Translations under genes and position numbers: made by a program
Part shown: positions 45,463 through 55,772 of the stretch, piece after piece
How the letters are laid out: every line of letters starts with the position of its first letter
How positions within the stretch are numbered: position 1 is the first letter of the stretch
From: Babesia bovis T2Bo
Lineage: Eukaryota > Apicomplexa > Aconoidasida > Piroplasmida > Babesiidae
Direction of reading: 5' to 3'
Length of the DNA: 64,000 bases
Assembly (NCBI RefSeq): GCF_000165395.2
Contig: NW_026261571.1
Coordinates: 706,501 to 770,500, forward strand
The notes under the pieces: generated by a model
Told to the model about the DNA's origin: nothing
Seen by the model: only the letters and a program-made list of their open reading frames with translations
Database searches by the model: none

Positions 45463-48400
45463 TTAAGCTGTATTTACAAATTGTCGTAGGTATCCTACCA
45501 TGTGTTTCTTTAAACTCTCGTCTCCAAAACCATCTTCCATGTCTAATACCTTGTCTTCCTTTAACATTCCGTTTAGTGGTACATCACCTGCGGTTGCATA
45601 GTTGATATTATTATTCTTTTGCCTTTTAATTTCTTTCTTTGCTATTTCAAGGACTAATTTAGCTAAAACGTCATCCGTTGCCTCGTTGTCGCCAGTTTCT
45701 ACCTTTTTTCCGGGGTCAGCGTTGGAGTTTGCGTTTACTATAACAACGATCGGTTGTTGTGTCGTATTTTTGCTTGAGTTCTTATTCTTAGATTTGAGTT
45801 GTTTTCCATCAGTTGCTGCGTCAGCGATACCCTTTATTAGTGTTTCGTTGTTTGTAGACTTCTGTTCCATGATTGATTGTGTAGCTTCTCTGCTTGCATT
45901 TTTAATGTTATCCTGGACCTCTTGTTGAAGAGTTGTATCAGTGATGCTATCTATTCCAATGGGTTCTACATTTGGCGTGGAAGAACGCTGTCCTTTCGCG
46001 TTGTAATCATCGGCAGTATAGTTAGCTGTATCCGAGATCATGTCTTTCGTTGACGGCGAAGAATCATTAAATGCAGGATCGACAGTTGACTTTACACTTT
46101 GTTCTGAAAGGCCAGGATTGTTCACAGCATCTGTTGCGATTGGTAGTGTATCCGTATTCATTCCGTCAGATAGAGTGATCTCCTTTGTGACCATCTCATT
46201 CATATTTTTTAAGGTTTCTACATTTCCCTCCTTAACTGTAGGCAACGGTGTCAATGCTTTCTCTGTACTAACCGATAATAAATCCTGCTTTGTGGTTACA
46301 CTTCCATCTGGTTTAGCTACTTCACTTGCTAAGGAATCTTTGAGATCGTTTGATGTCATCACTTGTACTACATCGTCTTTCTTTCCCTCATACATGCTAT
46401 TCAATTCACTTATCACTTCTTTCTTCTCTATCTTGGTTGAGGCTTCCTTGTTCGAAGATACATCTCTTTGGTTAATATTAATATCCTTTTCAGAAGACTT
46501 TGAATTTGTTGTGCCTGTAGCTTTATTTAGCTCTTCCTCATTTAAAATAGAGCCTCTAAGCGATTTTGATTTCTTGGCACTTTCTTTCGTCAATGTTTTG
46601 TTTGCCTGTACCGAAGTGTCTGACAGAGTAGGTCCATCATTACTTACATTGGACTTCGGTTCCAGAGTATCAACATTCTCACTTATCGTCTTTGAGGATG
46701 CTATGCTAGTGCCTTTCGTAGAATCACTGTTATCTTGTAACAAAGTTTGCTCTTTTGTTGATTTGCTAGATTCGGAGTCATTGCTACCCGTTTTCGTCAT
46801 ATAATCACTATCCTTGGTATAGAGTTCTTTGTTACCTTCTTTTTTGTTTGTGTTAATCTCGCTGTTTACTATTTCCTTTGACGTTTCACTTGAAAGATCA
46901 GTTTCGTTAATCGAATCATTCAACGCATCGGCAAGCGTGGGCAGGTAATATAGCAATTTATCAACATTTGTCTTATCACCATTCAGTAACTTCGACAATT
47001 TGCCATCCACAATGTCATGCAAATTGGTATCGATGTCGTTTAAGACTTCCATGTCCTTCATAGTGGAATCAAATCCTTTCTCTTCGGGAAGTTGATCTGC
47101 TACGAAAACGGGAGTTTCAACTTTTCTTCGTATAGTAACTTCAGCTGCTCCTTTTTTATTCTTAGCTATCTTCTTAGGCTGTTCTTCTTGAGTGTCATCA
47201 GAGACCATGTCTCCCAATATACCACTGGATACTGGCGTAGTGTCGGTATTAAATAGGTATTCTATGGCGCTCGCCATCTGATCAACGAACTTTAGGAAAG
47301 CTTCACGCTTTGGTTTATCGACGATTGGCCGTTTTTCGTTTTTCTGTGCCATACTTTCTTTCATAGCTGTAGAGGAATCCAATCCATTTTTAGATGTCTT
47401 TTTTCCTTTCACATTTTCGTCCTTTATAATTATAAGGTCATCTCCGTCACTCGATTCATTTACCACGTAGAGTGCGCCGTTAGCATTTTTTATATCGTCC
47501 GCAGTTTGAATAGCATCATCTAATACCATTGCTTTATCGCCTTTATCAAGTGGTGCAAGTCCTGTAATAACATCTGTTGCTTCAGATTTACTAAGAGGTG
47601 AAGAGATTATACCACCAACTGCACTATCTTTATCGTCTATTTGATCATTTAACTCTGTAACAATAGACAAATCTTTCAATTTATCGTTATATATGGTCTC
47701 TAATGATGAAGGCAGAGTTTCAGTATCTTTGTTTCCATCCAACAAGGCATCCTTTATCGAATCGTTGTCGCTGGTTTCTAGGAATGAAGGTCCGCGTAGT
47801 GATTCAACACGTTTATTGTATTTCTTGAATTTACCAAGATACTTTTTGGGGTTGAAATCAATATCCATTGAATCAGTTTCCCCAGTTGGTACTTTAATCA
47901 CTTTGTATTTGTTTCTCCTTGATCTTTTATATAACGAACCTAATTTATCCCAGAATCGTCTTAATAGGCCTCTCCGATGATATTCATCATCCATTTGTAT
48001 AAATGAAAATTCTGGTGCACTTTCCGAAACATCCTTTATTTCATTGATAGTCGCAAAATTCTGTTTTAAAGGTAAATTACCGATACGCTTTTCTTCATTA
48101 TAAGATGGAGTAAGTTCGGAAATCACTCCCTTATTGTCTGCTTCTTCTGTTTCAGACTTTGTTGGAAGGGATTTGTCCAGTGGTGCGGTTAATTCAGCTT
48201 GTTTACTGCTATCTAACGTTGTACCATTATTGGTAGTCATTTCTCTCGTTTCGTTAGTTGTTGTGTCATCTTTTGTTGTGTTAATTGCTGGTTGAAACCA
48301 CCCTAGTATTGTATTGAACATGTTGGAAAAGAAGCCGGTGAACCCATTATGGCGGTAAGTATTGTCAATAGGTCGTTCTTTACTTTCTAGAAATGAAGCA

Positions 48401-50742
48401 TTGTCAACATTTTGAATATTCATGTCTATAGACTTTTCAGCCTGCTTTTCTATTAGTGATAACCCGGAAACAGTTATAGTATCTTCTTGAACTCCGTTTA
48501 CGACACCGATCCTGCGTAACCTATTCTTTCGCTTAGTCTTCTTAGATGAATATTCGTTATCATTTTTGGGTACAACACTGGATACTTTTGAAATTACTGT
48601 CAGCTTTGACATGTCGGGATCCTTAGATTCAGTTGATACCTGTGTTATTAGGTCCTTTGATTCAGCTGTATTAGAAATGGGTGTAGTCGTTTCCTTCGAT
48701 TCGACATTAACTGTTGTTGTCCCCCTGGAGTCTTTACCATCATTAGTTATTGAGTTAGGGGACTCTGTAGTATTGGGCGTTATTGGCAATGGATAGCTAG
48801 GATCAATCGACGTGTCATTAGTTTGATCACTAAATATGGAACCGTCATTGTTGGTATTGATATTTGCCGTAGCCTTTACGTATGCTTCTGATTTTGTATC
48901 CGTAAGATCCGCTGCATCTTTGTTTTGAGTAGCGTCTACTACGGCTGAATCTGATGCCTTCTTAGCATCATCATTACCGGAGTCATCTTTAACTTCAGGC
49001 TCACTAGATGATGTGAACCATCCTGTTATGGTGTTCCACAGGTTAGAAAAGAACTTAGCGATTGGGGAATTATCCTCCTGTGCTGTTGACTCTTCTGCTG
49101 GTGGAGTTGGTATTTCTTCGGTTGGTTGAGTTGCTGTTTCTCCCGTAGGTGGCGTTGTTACTTCTTCTGATGTTTCTAACAATGACGTGAAGGCATCAAT
49201 ATCCCTCAATGCGCGTAAAGAACCCTGTCTACCAAATTCTTCAGGATCTTCTAGAACTGTTGGTGAGGAGGGATATTCGGTATCTCTTTCTTCTACTCCG
49301 CCAATTCCAGTTACTGGTAGATTTAACGATATAGAGTCATATAATCTATCTTTTATAGAGACTTTGGTTCCCGATCCTAACTCAATGAATGAAGTGCGGT
49401 CTTCATCAGCATCTGCTGCAGCCTCCTCATCGTTGGATTTCGTTTCCTCTTCATCCACATTTTGAGGTGGTATAATATGTTCAACAATTTTCTTAAAGAA
49501 CCCTTTTTTCTTGCCTCGAGATTTCTTTTTATTAGAATTAGTAGCTGTTTTGTTGTTTTTTGGTGTTGGTTTATCCGGTTCTTCATATGTATTGCTAGTT
49601 TCATTTTTGGACGCTTCAGTTTCTTTTGAGCTTTCATCGGTTTTGCTAGGTTGATCGTCTTTTGATTTAGCGTTACTGTCTTTAGAATCATTATCGGAAT
49701 CATGGTGATGGTGGTGATGATGATGATGATGTCCGTGGTGCTCACCTGTAGGTGGATCCATATCACCTTGCTCTCCATTGGGTTTCTCACTAATACCAGA
49801 ATTAGACTTAGCAGCTCCTTGATCTTTATCCATTGCACAATTCTCACATTTTATTGTTAGATGAAACCTTGGTTCCACGGATGCTTGACCTTTTGATACA
49901 TTGAAGTCAAGCACCATTGCATTTCCAGTTGCTTTTATATTGTTATTTGTTTCAGCAGGTTTGAGACTTGCAGTATCCGCAATAATAACCGGGGCAGCTG
50001 GAAGTGGTGTTGGTGCAACTGTACTTTTTTCATTGGCTGGTATTTGGTATGGTATGTTAAGTGCCTTCAATTCACGGTTGATGACATCATTGTCAACAGC
50101 AGGTGTTTTTGTTGCCGCTGCAGCTTGATTAGTTCCTATTGGCATTACCACCATTGGTTCTTTAGCACTTGGCTGTGCCACGTTGATAATACTTGGAGCA
50201 GATGCATTTCCATTGCTCTGCTGTAGCAGCGTATCCGGTAAATCCACGATCAAAGGCCGTTCTACCGTTTGAGGTGCCGATGGTGTGTATGACGATGCAT
50301 TTCCTTGCATCGAATAATCCGTGGAAGGATATGTCGGTGAACTGTATCCATAAGAGTTATATGTTGGAGCCGTGTATGCATCAACGGTTTTCGGCGGAGT
50401 TGAAATCGTGTTCTTGTAAGACAAGTAGTCGTCATGCAATGCATTTGAAGTGTCAATATATGGTTGTTTTCTAATGCGCTTCTTTGCCGGTGTTTCAGAT
50501 TTTGCTTTCATTTTTTGCAGATCATCGGGATAGAGAGCTACTGGCATTTCACCTTGCAATCCCGTTTGACCAAACGCTGAGTATCCCGAATAACCTGCTC
50601 CATCATTTGAATATGTTCCTCCAAAAGTTCCCGCACCAATGCGTAAGCCCAGGTTTTCATTGAACCCGGCAGCTGCAGATTCAATCGGTACATTTATGAA
50701 CTCTATTAGTAATGTGATAATTATGTACACAAAAGACACCAT
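45463..50742 (-). CDS. Large secreted low-complexity protein with internal repeats
   Basis: A single-exon 1759-residue protein. Residues 1-24 (MVSFVYIIITLLIEFINVPI) form a signal peptide. A Tyr/Ser/Pro-rich N-terminal region follows, then a run of about ten histidines near residue 340. Basic patches (KKKSRGKKKGFFKK near 405) alternate with acidic Ser/Thr/Asp/Lys-rich stretches. An amphipathic aromatic motif occurs twice: FFSNLWNTITGWF near 565 and FFSNMFNTILGWF near 800. Short SFLE/SFIE-type motifs recur (ASFLESKE, TSFIELGS, PSFLETSD). No other transmembrane span or GPI tail is seen. It is likely exported or stored in an apical or spherical-body-type organelle, but this is inference. I cannot assign a known antigen family. 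Opposite-strand open frames here are artefacts of composition. Confidence 0.72.
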   Translation of the reverse strand: MVSFVYIIITLLIEFINVPIESAAAGFNENLGLRIGAGTFGGTYSNDGAGYSGYSAFGQTGLQGEMPVALYPDDLQKMKAKSETPAKKRIRKQPYIDTSNALHDDYLSYKNTISTPPKTVDAYTAPTYNSYGYSSPTYPSTDYSMQGNASSYTPSAPQTVERPLIVDLPDTLLQQSNGNASAPSIINVAQPSAKEPMVVMPIGTNQAAAATKTPAVDNDVINRELKALNIPYQIPANEKSTVAPTPLPAAPVIIADTASLKPAETNNNIKATGNAMVLDFNVSKGQASVEPRFHLTIKCENCAMDKDQGAAKSNSGISEKPNGEQGDMDPPTGEHHGHHHHHHHHHHDSDNDSKDSNAKSKDDQPSKTDESSKETEASKNETSNTYEEPDKPTPKNNKTATNSNKKKSRGKKKGFFKKIVEHIIPPQNVDEEETKSNDEEAAADADEDRTSFIELGSGTKVSIKDRLYDSISLNLPVTGIGGVEERDTEYPSSPTVLEDPEEFGRQGSLRALRDIDAFTSLLETSEEVTTPPTGETATQPTEEIPTPPAEESTAQEDNSPIAKFFSNLWNTITGWFTSSSEPEVKDDSGNDDAKKASDSAVVDATQNKDAADLTDTKSEAYVKATANINTNNDGSIFSDQTNDTSIDPSYPLPITPNTTESPNSITNDGKDSRGTTTVNVESKETTTPISNTAESKDLITQVSTESKDPDMSKLTVISKVSSVVPKNDNEYSSKKTKRKNRLRRIGVVNGVQEDTITVSGLSLIEKQAEKSIDMNIQNVDNASFLESKERPIDNTYRHNGFTGFFSNMFNTILGWFQPAINTTKDDTTTNETREMTTNNGTTLDSSKQAELTAPLDKSLPTKSETEEADNKGVISELTPSYNEEKRIGNLPLKQNFATINEIKDVSESAPEFSFIQMDDEYHRRGLLRRFWDKLGSLYKRSRRNKYKVIKVPTGETDSMDIDFNPKKYLGKFKKYNKRVESLRGPSFLETSDNDSIKDALLDGNKDTETLPSSLETIYNDKLKDLSIVTELNDQIDDKDSAVGGIISSPLSKSEATDVITGLAPLDKGDKAMVLDDAIQTADDIKNANGALYVVNESSDGDDLIIIKDENVKGKKTSKNGLDSSTAMKESMAQKNEKRPIVDKPKREAFLKFVDQMASAIEYLFNTDTTPVSSGILGDMVSDDTQEEQPKKIAKNKKGAAEVTIRRKVETPVFVADQLPEEKGFDSTMKDMEVLNDIDTNLHDIVDGKLSKLLNGDKTNVDKLLYYLPTLADALNDSINETDLSSETSKEIVNSEINTNKKEGNKELYTKDSDYMTKTGSNDSESSKSTKEQTLLQDNSDSTKGTSIASSKTISENVDTLEPKSNVSNDGPTLSDTSVQANKTLTKESAKKSKSLRGSILNEEELNKATGTTNSKSSEKDININQRDVSSNKEASTKIEKKEVISELNSMYEGKKDDVVQVMTSNDLKDSLASEVAKPDGSVTTKQDLLSVSTEKALTPLPTVKEGNVETLKNMNEMVTKEITLSDGMNTDTLPIATDAVNNPGLSEQSVKSTVDPAFNDSSPSTKDMISDTANYTADDYNAKGQRSSTPNVEPIGIDSITDTTLQQEVQDNIKNASREATQSIMEQKSTNNETLIKGIADAATDGKQLKSKNKNSSKNTTQQPIVVIVNANSNADPGKKVETGDNEATDDVLAKLVLEIAKKEIKRQKNNNINYATAGDVPLNGMLKEDKVLDMEDGFGDESLKKHMVGYLRQFVNTA

Positions 50743-50847
50743 GATAATAGTATCGGCGTCTTATTTTTGTTGCTGAGGCTACTAAAAACTATGTTATACT
50801 AAATAAGACGCAACAGCAAAGTTTTCAAAATTTTACTCTATACTGTA

Positions 50848-53800
50848 TTAACTATTTAATGACATTGACAGGTTAACATTGTGATGAAATGCACCGATCT
50901 TCTGTGATAAAAATTCCCAAGGTTGACGACTGAGTTTGTCCCTTTGGTACCCAAGGAAGGGGAAAGGAAAATTCCATTTGGCACCGTATCTTCTACAAAA
51001 TCTTGCAATAAGATAACAGAACATATGTATGCTATGATATATGTCAAGCTAACACAAATATGTTTCCCTTGATAGCTCTAACCCGTTACTTGTGGACCCA
51101 GATGTTACCAACAACCCGGTCCAGGATGGTGATCCTGTCTTTGGCTCTCTTGCGACAAACTATTAACTCCCTACTGCATAATTAAACAAGATATATATAC
51201 TTACCGTAGATCGTCAGCGATTTCTTTGCAATATTGCCACCTATTACATTTACTAGCAGTCGATAGTGACGACAACCACGTGACGTCGATACAATCCACG
51301 TCCAGCCATATAATTTCTTCGTCTAAACAATCGTTATCAGATGGAATGGATGTTGATATCGGAGGCAATGTAATTGAACCTAACGTAGGAGACCCGTCAA
51401 TATACAGCTTATGGTCCATCGAAATATTAGGTGTCCCAGCCTTACGTTGGGTCCAAAATGATGTGATATTCTTGGACATGAAATGTTTAGTTGGATCCAA
51501 AAAGTACTTCCACCACTTAGATGTGGCTGTATATCCATATACAGTAACAATATCGCAGTGTTTCCTGAGAGGCATGTAGAGAGCGTTAACAAACCTTTCC
51601 ATATTGCATTCAGGGAACATCAACGTGACTGTCAGTAGATTTAGACACTTCACACTCATCTCACTGTAATCATTCACACCGCGGAAAATACAATACGAAT
51701 CTTTCATGTTGGTGATTAGTGCAAAAGTCTCCAGGAATATAGACACGGCACTGGTGTCCACTACCAAGTGTATATCAGTTATACTGTTCATCAACAGTGC
51801 TCTCAAAAACCGCTCTAAAGCTTCCTTGCAGCCGTCTAATGACTCTTCATATTTCGGTGAATCCTTCTTGGACACGCTACAAAAAGGAGGCCAACCAAAA
51901 AATATAGGCTTTACATATTGTGGATAGTTGCAGGAGCAGTAGAGTTGTGCTATATCCTGTAACGACTTTTCGCTAGAACTATGAGGGCCGTGTATGAAAA
52001 CACAGACTTCAGGGCTCTTATAGGACCCACGTTTCTTCCAACCGGGGATAATAAGCACAGGTTCCACAGTGGGCTTCAGGAGAGTAGGTTTCGGCAATCC
52101 AGTTTTGATACCATCATAGTTTTCATCCACTTTAAGCGACATACTTTGATTCTTTTTATAAGCCAGTGGACTCAAATCGCTGTCAAATGTTACATCGAAT
52201 GGAACATAGCCATCGACATAAAGGTTAAGGCAGGTATCAGTGGATATTGATATTTTGGCGCTTGATATCTCTACAAAAGAAGGGGTGTTGTGTTCCAATG
52301 TTTTAAAAATCGATTTAAATACTCGGCCAAGTTGGGTGACACCCGGCCTGTTGGTCAACATATTACACAACCGTGACTTGAAGTTTCCGAATACACCATT
52401 CCTTTTCTTACAATCGCGCAGATACGCGCTACAATCGCCGAAATCAAACGGAACCAGATTTCTATAGACTTTATATAACCGAAGGATGACATCATCGTTT
52501 TGAGGGTACTCTACACCAATATCTGATATCTCTTCCAGGGTCCCAGCTTCCTTAATCACTCCTTCACTTACGGTATCCTCGTCGAATATCTCAGCTCTAT
52601 ATTTAGTTACCCTTGGTAATAAATGGTATCCGTTGTTTTTCGTGCACATTTCGACAGCTGCAACTCCCATAGTAATACCTCCCCCAAGGGGGCACTTCAC
52701 CCATCCCATCATTATCTGGCTAGATGTTGAACGCGTTTTATATTCCATACTTTTGAACGTGCCCAAGGGTAATCCATGTTCCCAATAACCTATGAGAACT
52801 TCGCCATAAGAGCTTGCTCCTTGCCACAAACCATAACCATGCGGCCGAAGATCCTTATTTAGTTGGCCTACGTATTGATAAATCATTCCTGATGGGTGAG
52901 CATTCCTAGTCGAAAGTCCCAGTATATTCGCTATTGCTTTCCATAAAAACCCAAGATCACCCATGTAGTCGAAATTTACAATGTAACCTACAACTGAAGT
53001 TGTGCCATGGCGATCAGAGAAGACGGGGTGGTTAGGCACTGCTATGTTACATCTATCAATGGACGCCACCTTTATTCTACGACTATCGGCTTCGGCAAAT
53101 CTCACAAGTAAATGTGGCAATATGAACCGGTTAAACAAGATCCATATATTGAAGAATGCAAGGACCACCTTATACAGGAGTGACACTAGATTGTATGAGC
53201 AAAATCGACCAATGCATATGTTGTAATGGAGGTCCAAAAACCAACCCATATGGGAAGCTATGTTTTTATCATTTCCTATAACGTGGAACAACGATAACAG
53301 GTACTCTACAACGATGATAGCGAAAAGTACAAATAGCCCTAGAGTGGTCACAACCATCCTGTAATATATCGAGTGACTGCCGAAGCAGTATAAGTTGACC
53401 AAAGTACCAGCCAGCAATGAAATGGATATGCACAAATCCATTAATGCGACCTCGCATATAGCATCACCAATACTTTCGTGAATGGCAAACTCCGGCTGCG
53501 CGTAAATCTGTTTAAGGATATGTGATAGAAGCAGTGTGGTCGACACTAGACTAATAAACACCAAACTATTAACAGCGCAGGTGACCCATGAGCAACTATG
53601 GATATCCAAGGTATAGTATCTATTCATTTCCCTGGTCTTCATGTATCGCACCGCATCCTTATGCGACTCTGTCAAGGATTTCATTTGATCCTGGGAGATA
53701 TAGTCGCATTCCACAATATTTATAACAGTTGCTGCATTATTATAGCTGCATTCATCGTAATCAATTGCTGTTTTGTAGTCACTGCTAGAGTCTACCTGGC

Positions 53801-54824
53801 TAGTAACCATTCCACGGTCAGCCTTGTTGATTACTCCTATGCTATCGCTATCATTCAAGTTCTGGTATATCGCCAAGGAGTTACCATCAACTGAGGTGAC
53901 CTCGTTACCGCCAAATGCTACTACCGGCTTAACCGAGCATGTGTTATCGAATCCATCTTCAGATGTTTCTCCATTCTCCCAGCTTCGGTCTATTAAAGAA
54001 TCCTCAGCAATATTAGTTTCAGCCATCTCGGGCCCATCCCTTTCCGGTGGAAAGTCATAAATACTGTCTAGGCACGCTTCCATATTTCCATCCACAACCG
54101 GTGATACTGTTGTTTCTTGGTCATCCTCTAATACAGAAACATGTGGATATACTTTAGCGTCAATGTCCTCCATACCCGGTAATATGCAGGCATCGTGTTC
54201 CATAACATCTTCAATATTGCCCTGGGTTATTAAATGAGCGTGTCTAACAGAGGATTCTCCATCATCTTCGTCATCCAATATTAATCTCGGACCCAATGTT
54301 ATTACTGATACACCTAAATGCGTTGCATCGTTATGTATAATATCTTCAAAATCAGAATCTTGCTTGCCAGGGTCGTCCGCATTAACCAGCTGAACTTCAT
54401 TAGACAACCCTTCATTAATTGCCTCAGGAGATGATTCATCTGTGTTTTGCCCATTACAATGATTTTGAAATCCATTTACTAAATTAAAGCGCTCCTCGGC
54501 ATTGTTTGTAGTTTCCAGTGGTGAACTGAAATATACACGTCTGGTATTACTCATGGAGCGACGGGAAGAACTATGTTGTTCAGTGCTACCACTACGTGGT
54601 ATCGAATTCGTTCTTACAGAATCCATTATACCATTTGTAAGTGTTGAATTATTTATATTGGATGGCGTTCTGTGTTCATGATTCGATTGAGGACTACTAG
54701 GCCTTCTTGCTCTAGGATAGAATAAATGGGCCTGTGCAATGACAATCTCTTCAGGGGTTAAATTTATGCTGTTACCTCGACGCCTTCCCATTGTATTGGG
54801 TTGTTTTAGAGGTGCACATTCCAA
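50848..54824 (-). CDS. Multi-span membrane protein with MORN-like motif and degenerate alpha/beta-hydrolase domain, 3 exons
   Basis: Exons, in transcript order: 51205-54824, 51090-51173 and 50848-51001. Introns are 31 and 88 nt; total about 1285 residues. If the second intron is not removed, the protein ends at a TAA at 51086-51088 (1235 residues). The first 400 residues are acidic and disordered-looking. Then come four or five membrane spans (about 410-565), e.g. SLVFISLVSTTLLLSHI and TTLGLFVLFAIIVVEYLLS. A MORN-like stretch (YVGQLNKDLRPHGYGLWQ, about 655) follows. A lipase-like domain from about 943 has VCVFIHGPHSSSEKSLQDIA and PIFFGWPPF, resembling DUF900-type hydrolases. The expected HSxG nucleophile elbow reads HLVVDTSAVS, so catalysis is doubtful. 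The last exon encodes an aromatic-rich tail (RRYGAKWNFPFPFLGYQRDK). Confidence 0.68.
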
Positions 54825-55772
54825 ATAAAGTCCACTTTTGAGTCATACAAGACTTTTGTCTTAAAGTGAATAGACAGGTGCCAAAGTGAATCTGCCAATA
54901 TTTTACAAGCAACGATCAGTGATCTGGTTGAAACAGTCGGAATAACACTTTATCTTATAAAAGATAAGTCTAATTATGTTAAGATCAACCACACTTATCT
55001 TTGTTGGTATGGTCACCCTTGGTGAAAGATATTTTCCTTGTGACACCCCATGTTAGCTGCAATATTCTTCTCTACAGCCAAAAGGATATACTTTAAAGCT
55101 ATAGCTCGTATACGCATTGCTATTGAGCGTTGTTATCGGCTGGTTAGTATCCCGGCAGTTCGGTAACATTTGCTTCGTTTGCATAGCAATGTATAACTTA
55201 CATTGTATGACCATTTATCAACTCTGTTCTTCATTTGTGGAAAAGAAATCCTACATCTGTGTATTTCGCAGATGAGGGGCATTTTTGAATAACTACGTTT
55301 GGAATACTTCATTATCTTAGTATAAAAAGGTTGTACCCATTTTGTAAAAACAAACCCAAGCTGTATATATATAATATACGATGAACTCTAATCAACACAC
55401 GTAATGGTATATCAATTGTACTGTAGTAAAAATATGTTTTTTAAATAGAGTCTATTAGACAATGTGATATGGCAAGGCAATTCTTGGCCTTACTAACAGC
55501 ACAAAGACTGTCTTCTAATATCAGCATTGCCAGGGAGTATATTAATGTTATTTCGTCATATTTCTGGTGATGTTGAGTACTTAAATTTTGAAACACACCT
55601 TGGAATCTCTGTTTCCCCATTACACATAATAATTCCACCTAGAATTAGATTATTATAGAACATAATAATATATTCCATTGAGATTATATTACAAACAGGA
55701 CAATGGTTACTCTAGAATCACACTAAACCGTTATATCGCGATAAAGGTGTCATTCCTGTATCCTTCCTAAAG
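54825..55772. other. Intergenic region upstream of MCM7
   Basis: About 950 bases between divergent genes. It holds a minus-strand open frame (see 55441-55620) and otherwise AT-rich DNA. No RNA gene recognised. Confidence 0.4.
55441..55620 (-). CDS. Candidate small protein, uncertain
   Basis: A 59-residue frame starting MGKQRFQGVFQNLSTQHHQK and continuing YDEITLIYSLAMLILEDSLC to a stop at 55441; a further in-frame Met lies 6 codons upstream. Composition is polar and helical, unlike random AT-rich DNA, but no family is recognised. The + strand of the same stretch is also open for 34 codons (MARQFLALLTAQRLSS...). It may be the last exon of a spliced gene. Confidence 0.22.
   Translation of the reverse strand: MGKQRFQGVFQNLSTQHHQKYDEITLIYSLAMLILEDSLCAVSKAKNCLAISHCLIDSI

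Noticed and set aside
46040..46804. A 254-codon + strand open frame opposite the 1759-residue secreted protein
   Set aside because: It is a compositional shadow of the Ser/Thr/Asp/Lys-rich coding strand. The minus strand has a signal peptide and one uninterrupted 1759-codon frame.
49680..49740. The histidine run as a designed affinity tag
   Set aside because: It is encoded by mixed CAT/CAC codons inside a natural low-complexity region. Such runs are common in apicomplexan secreted proteins.
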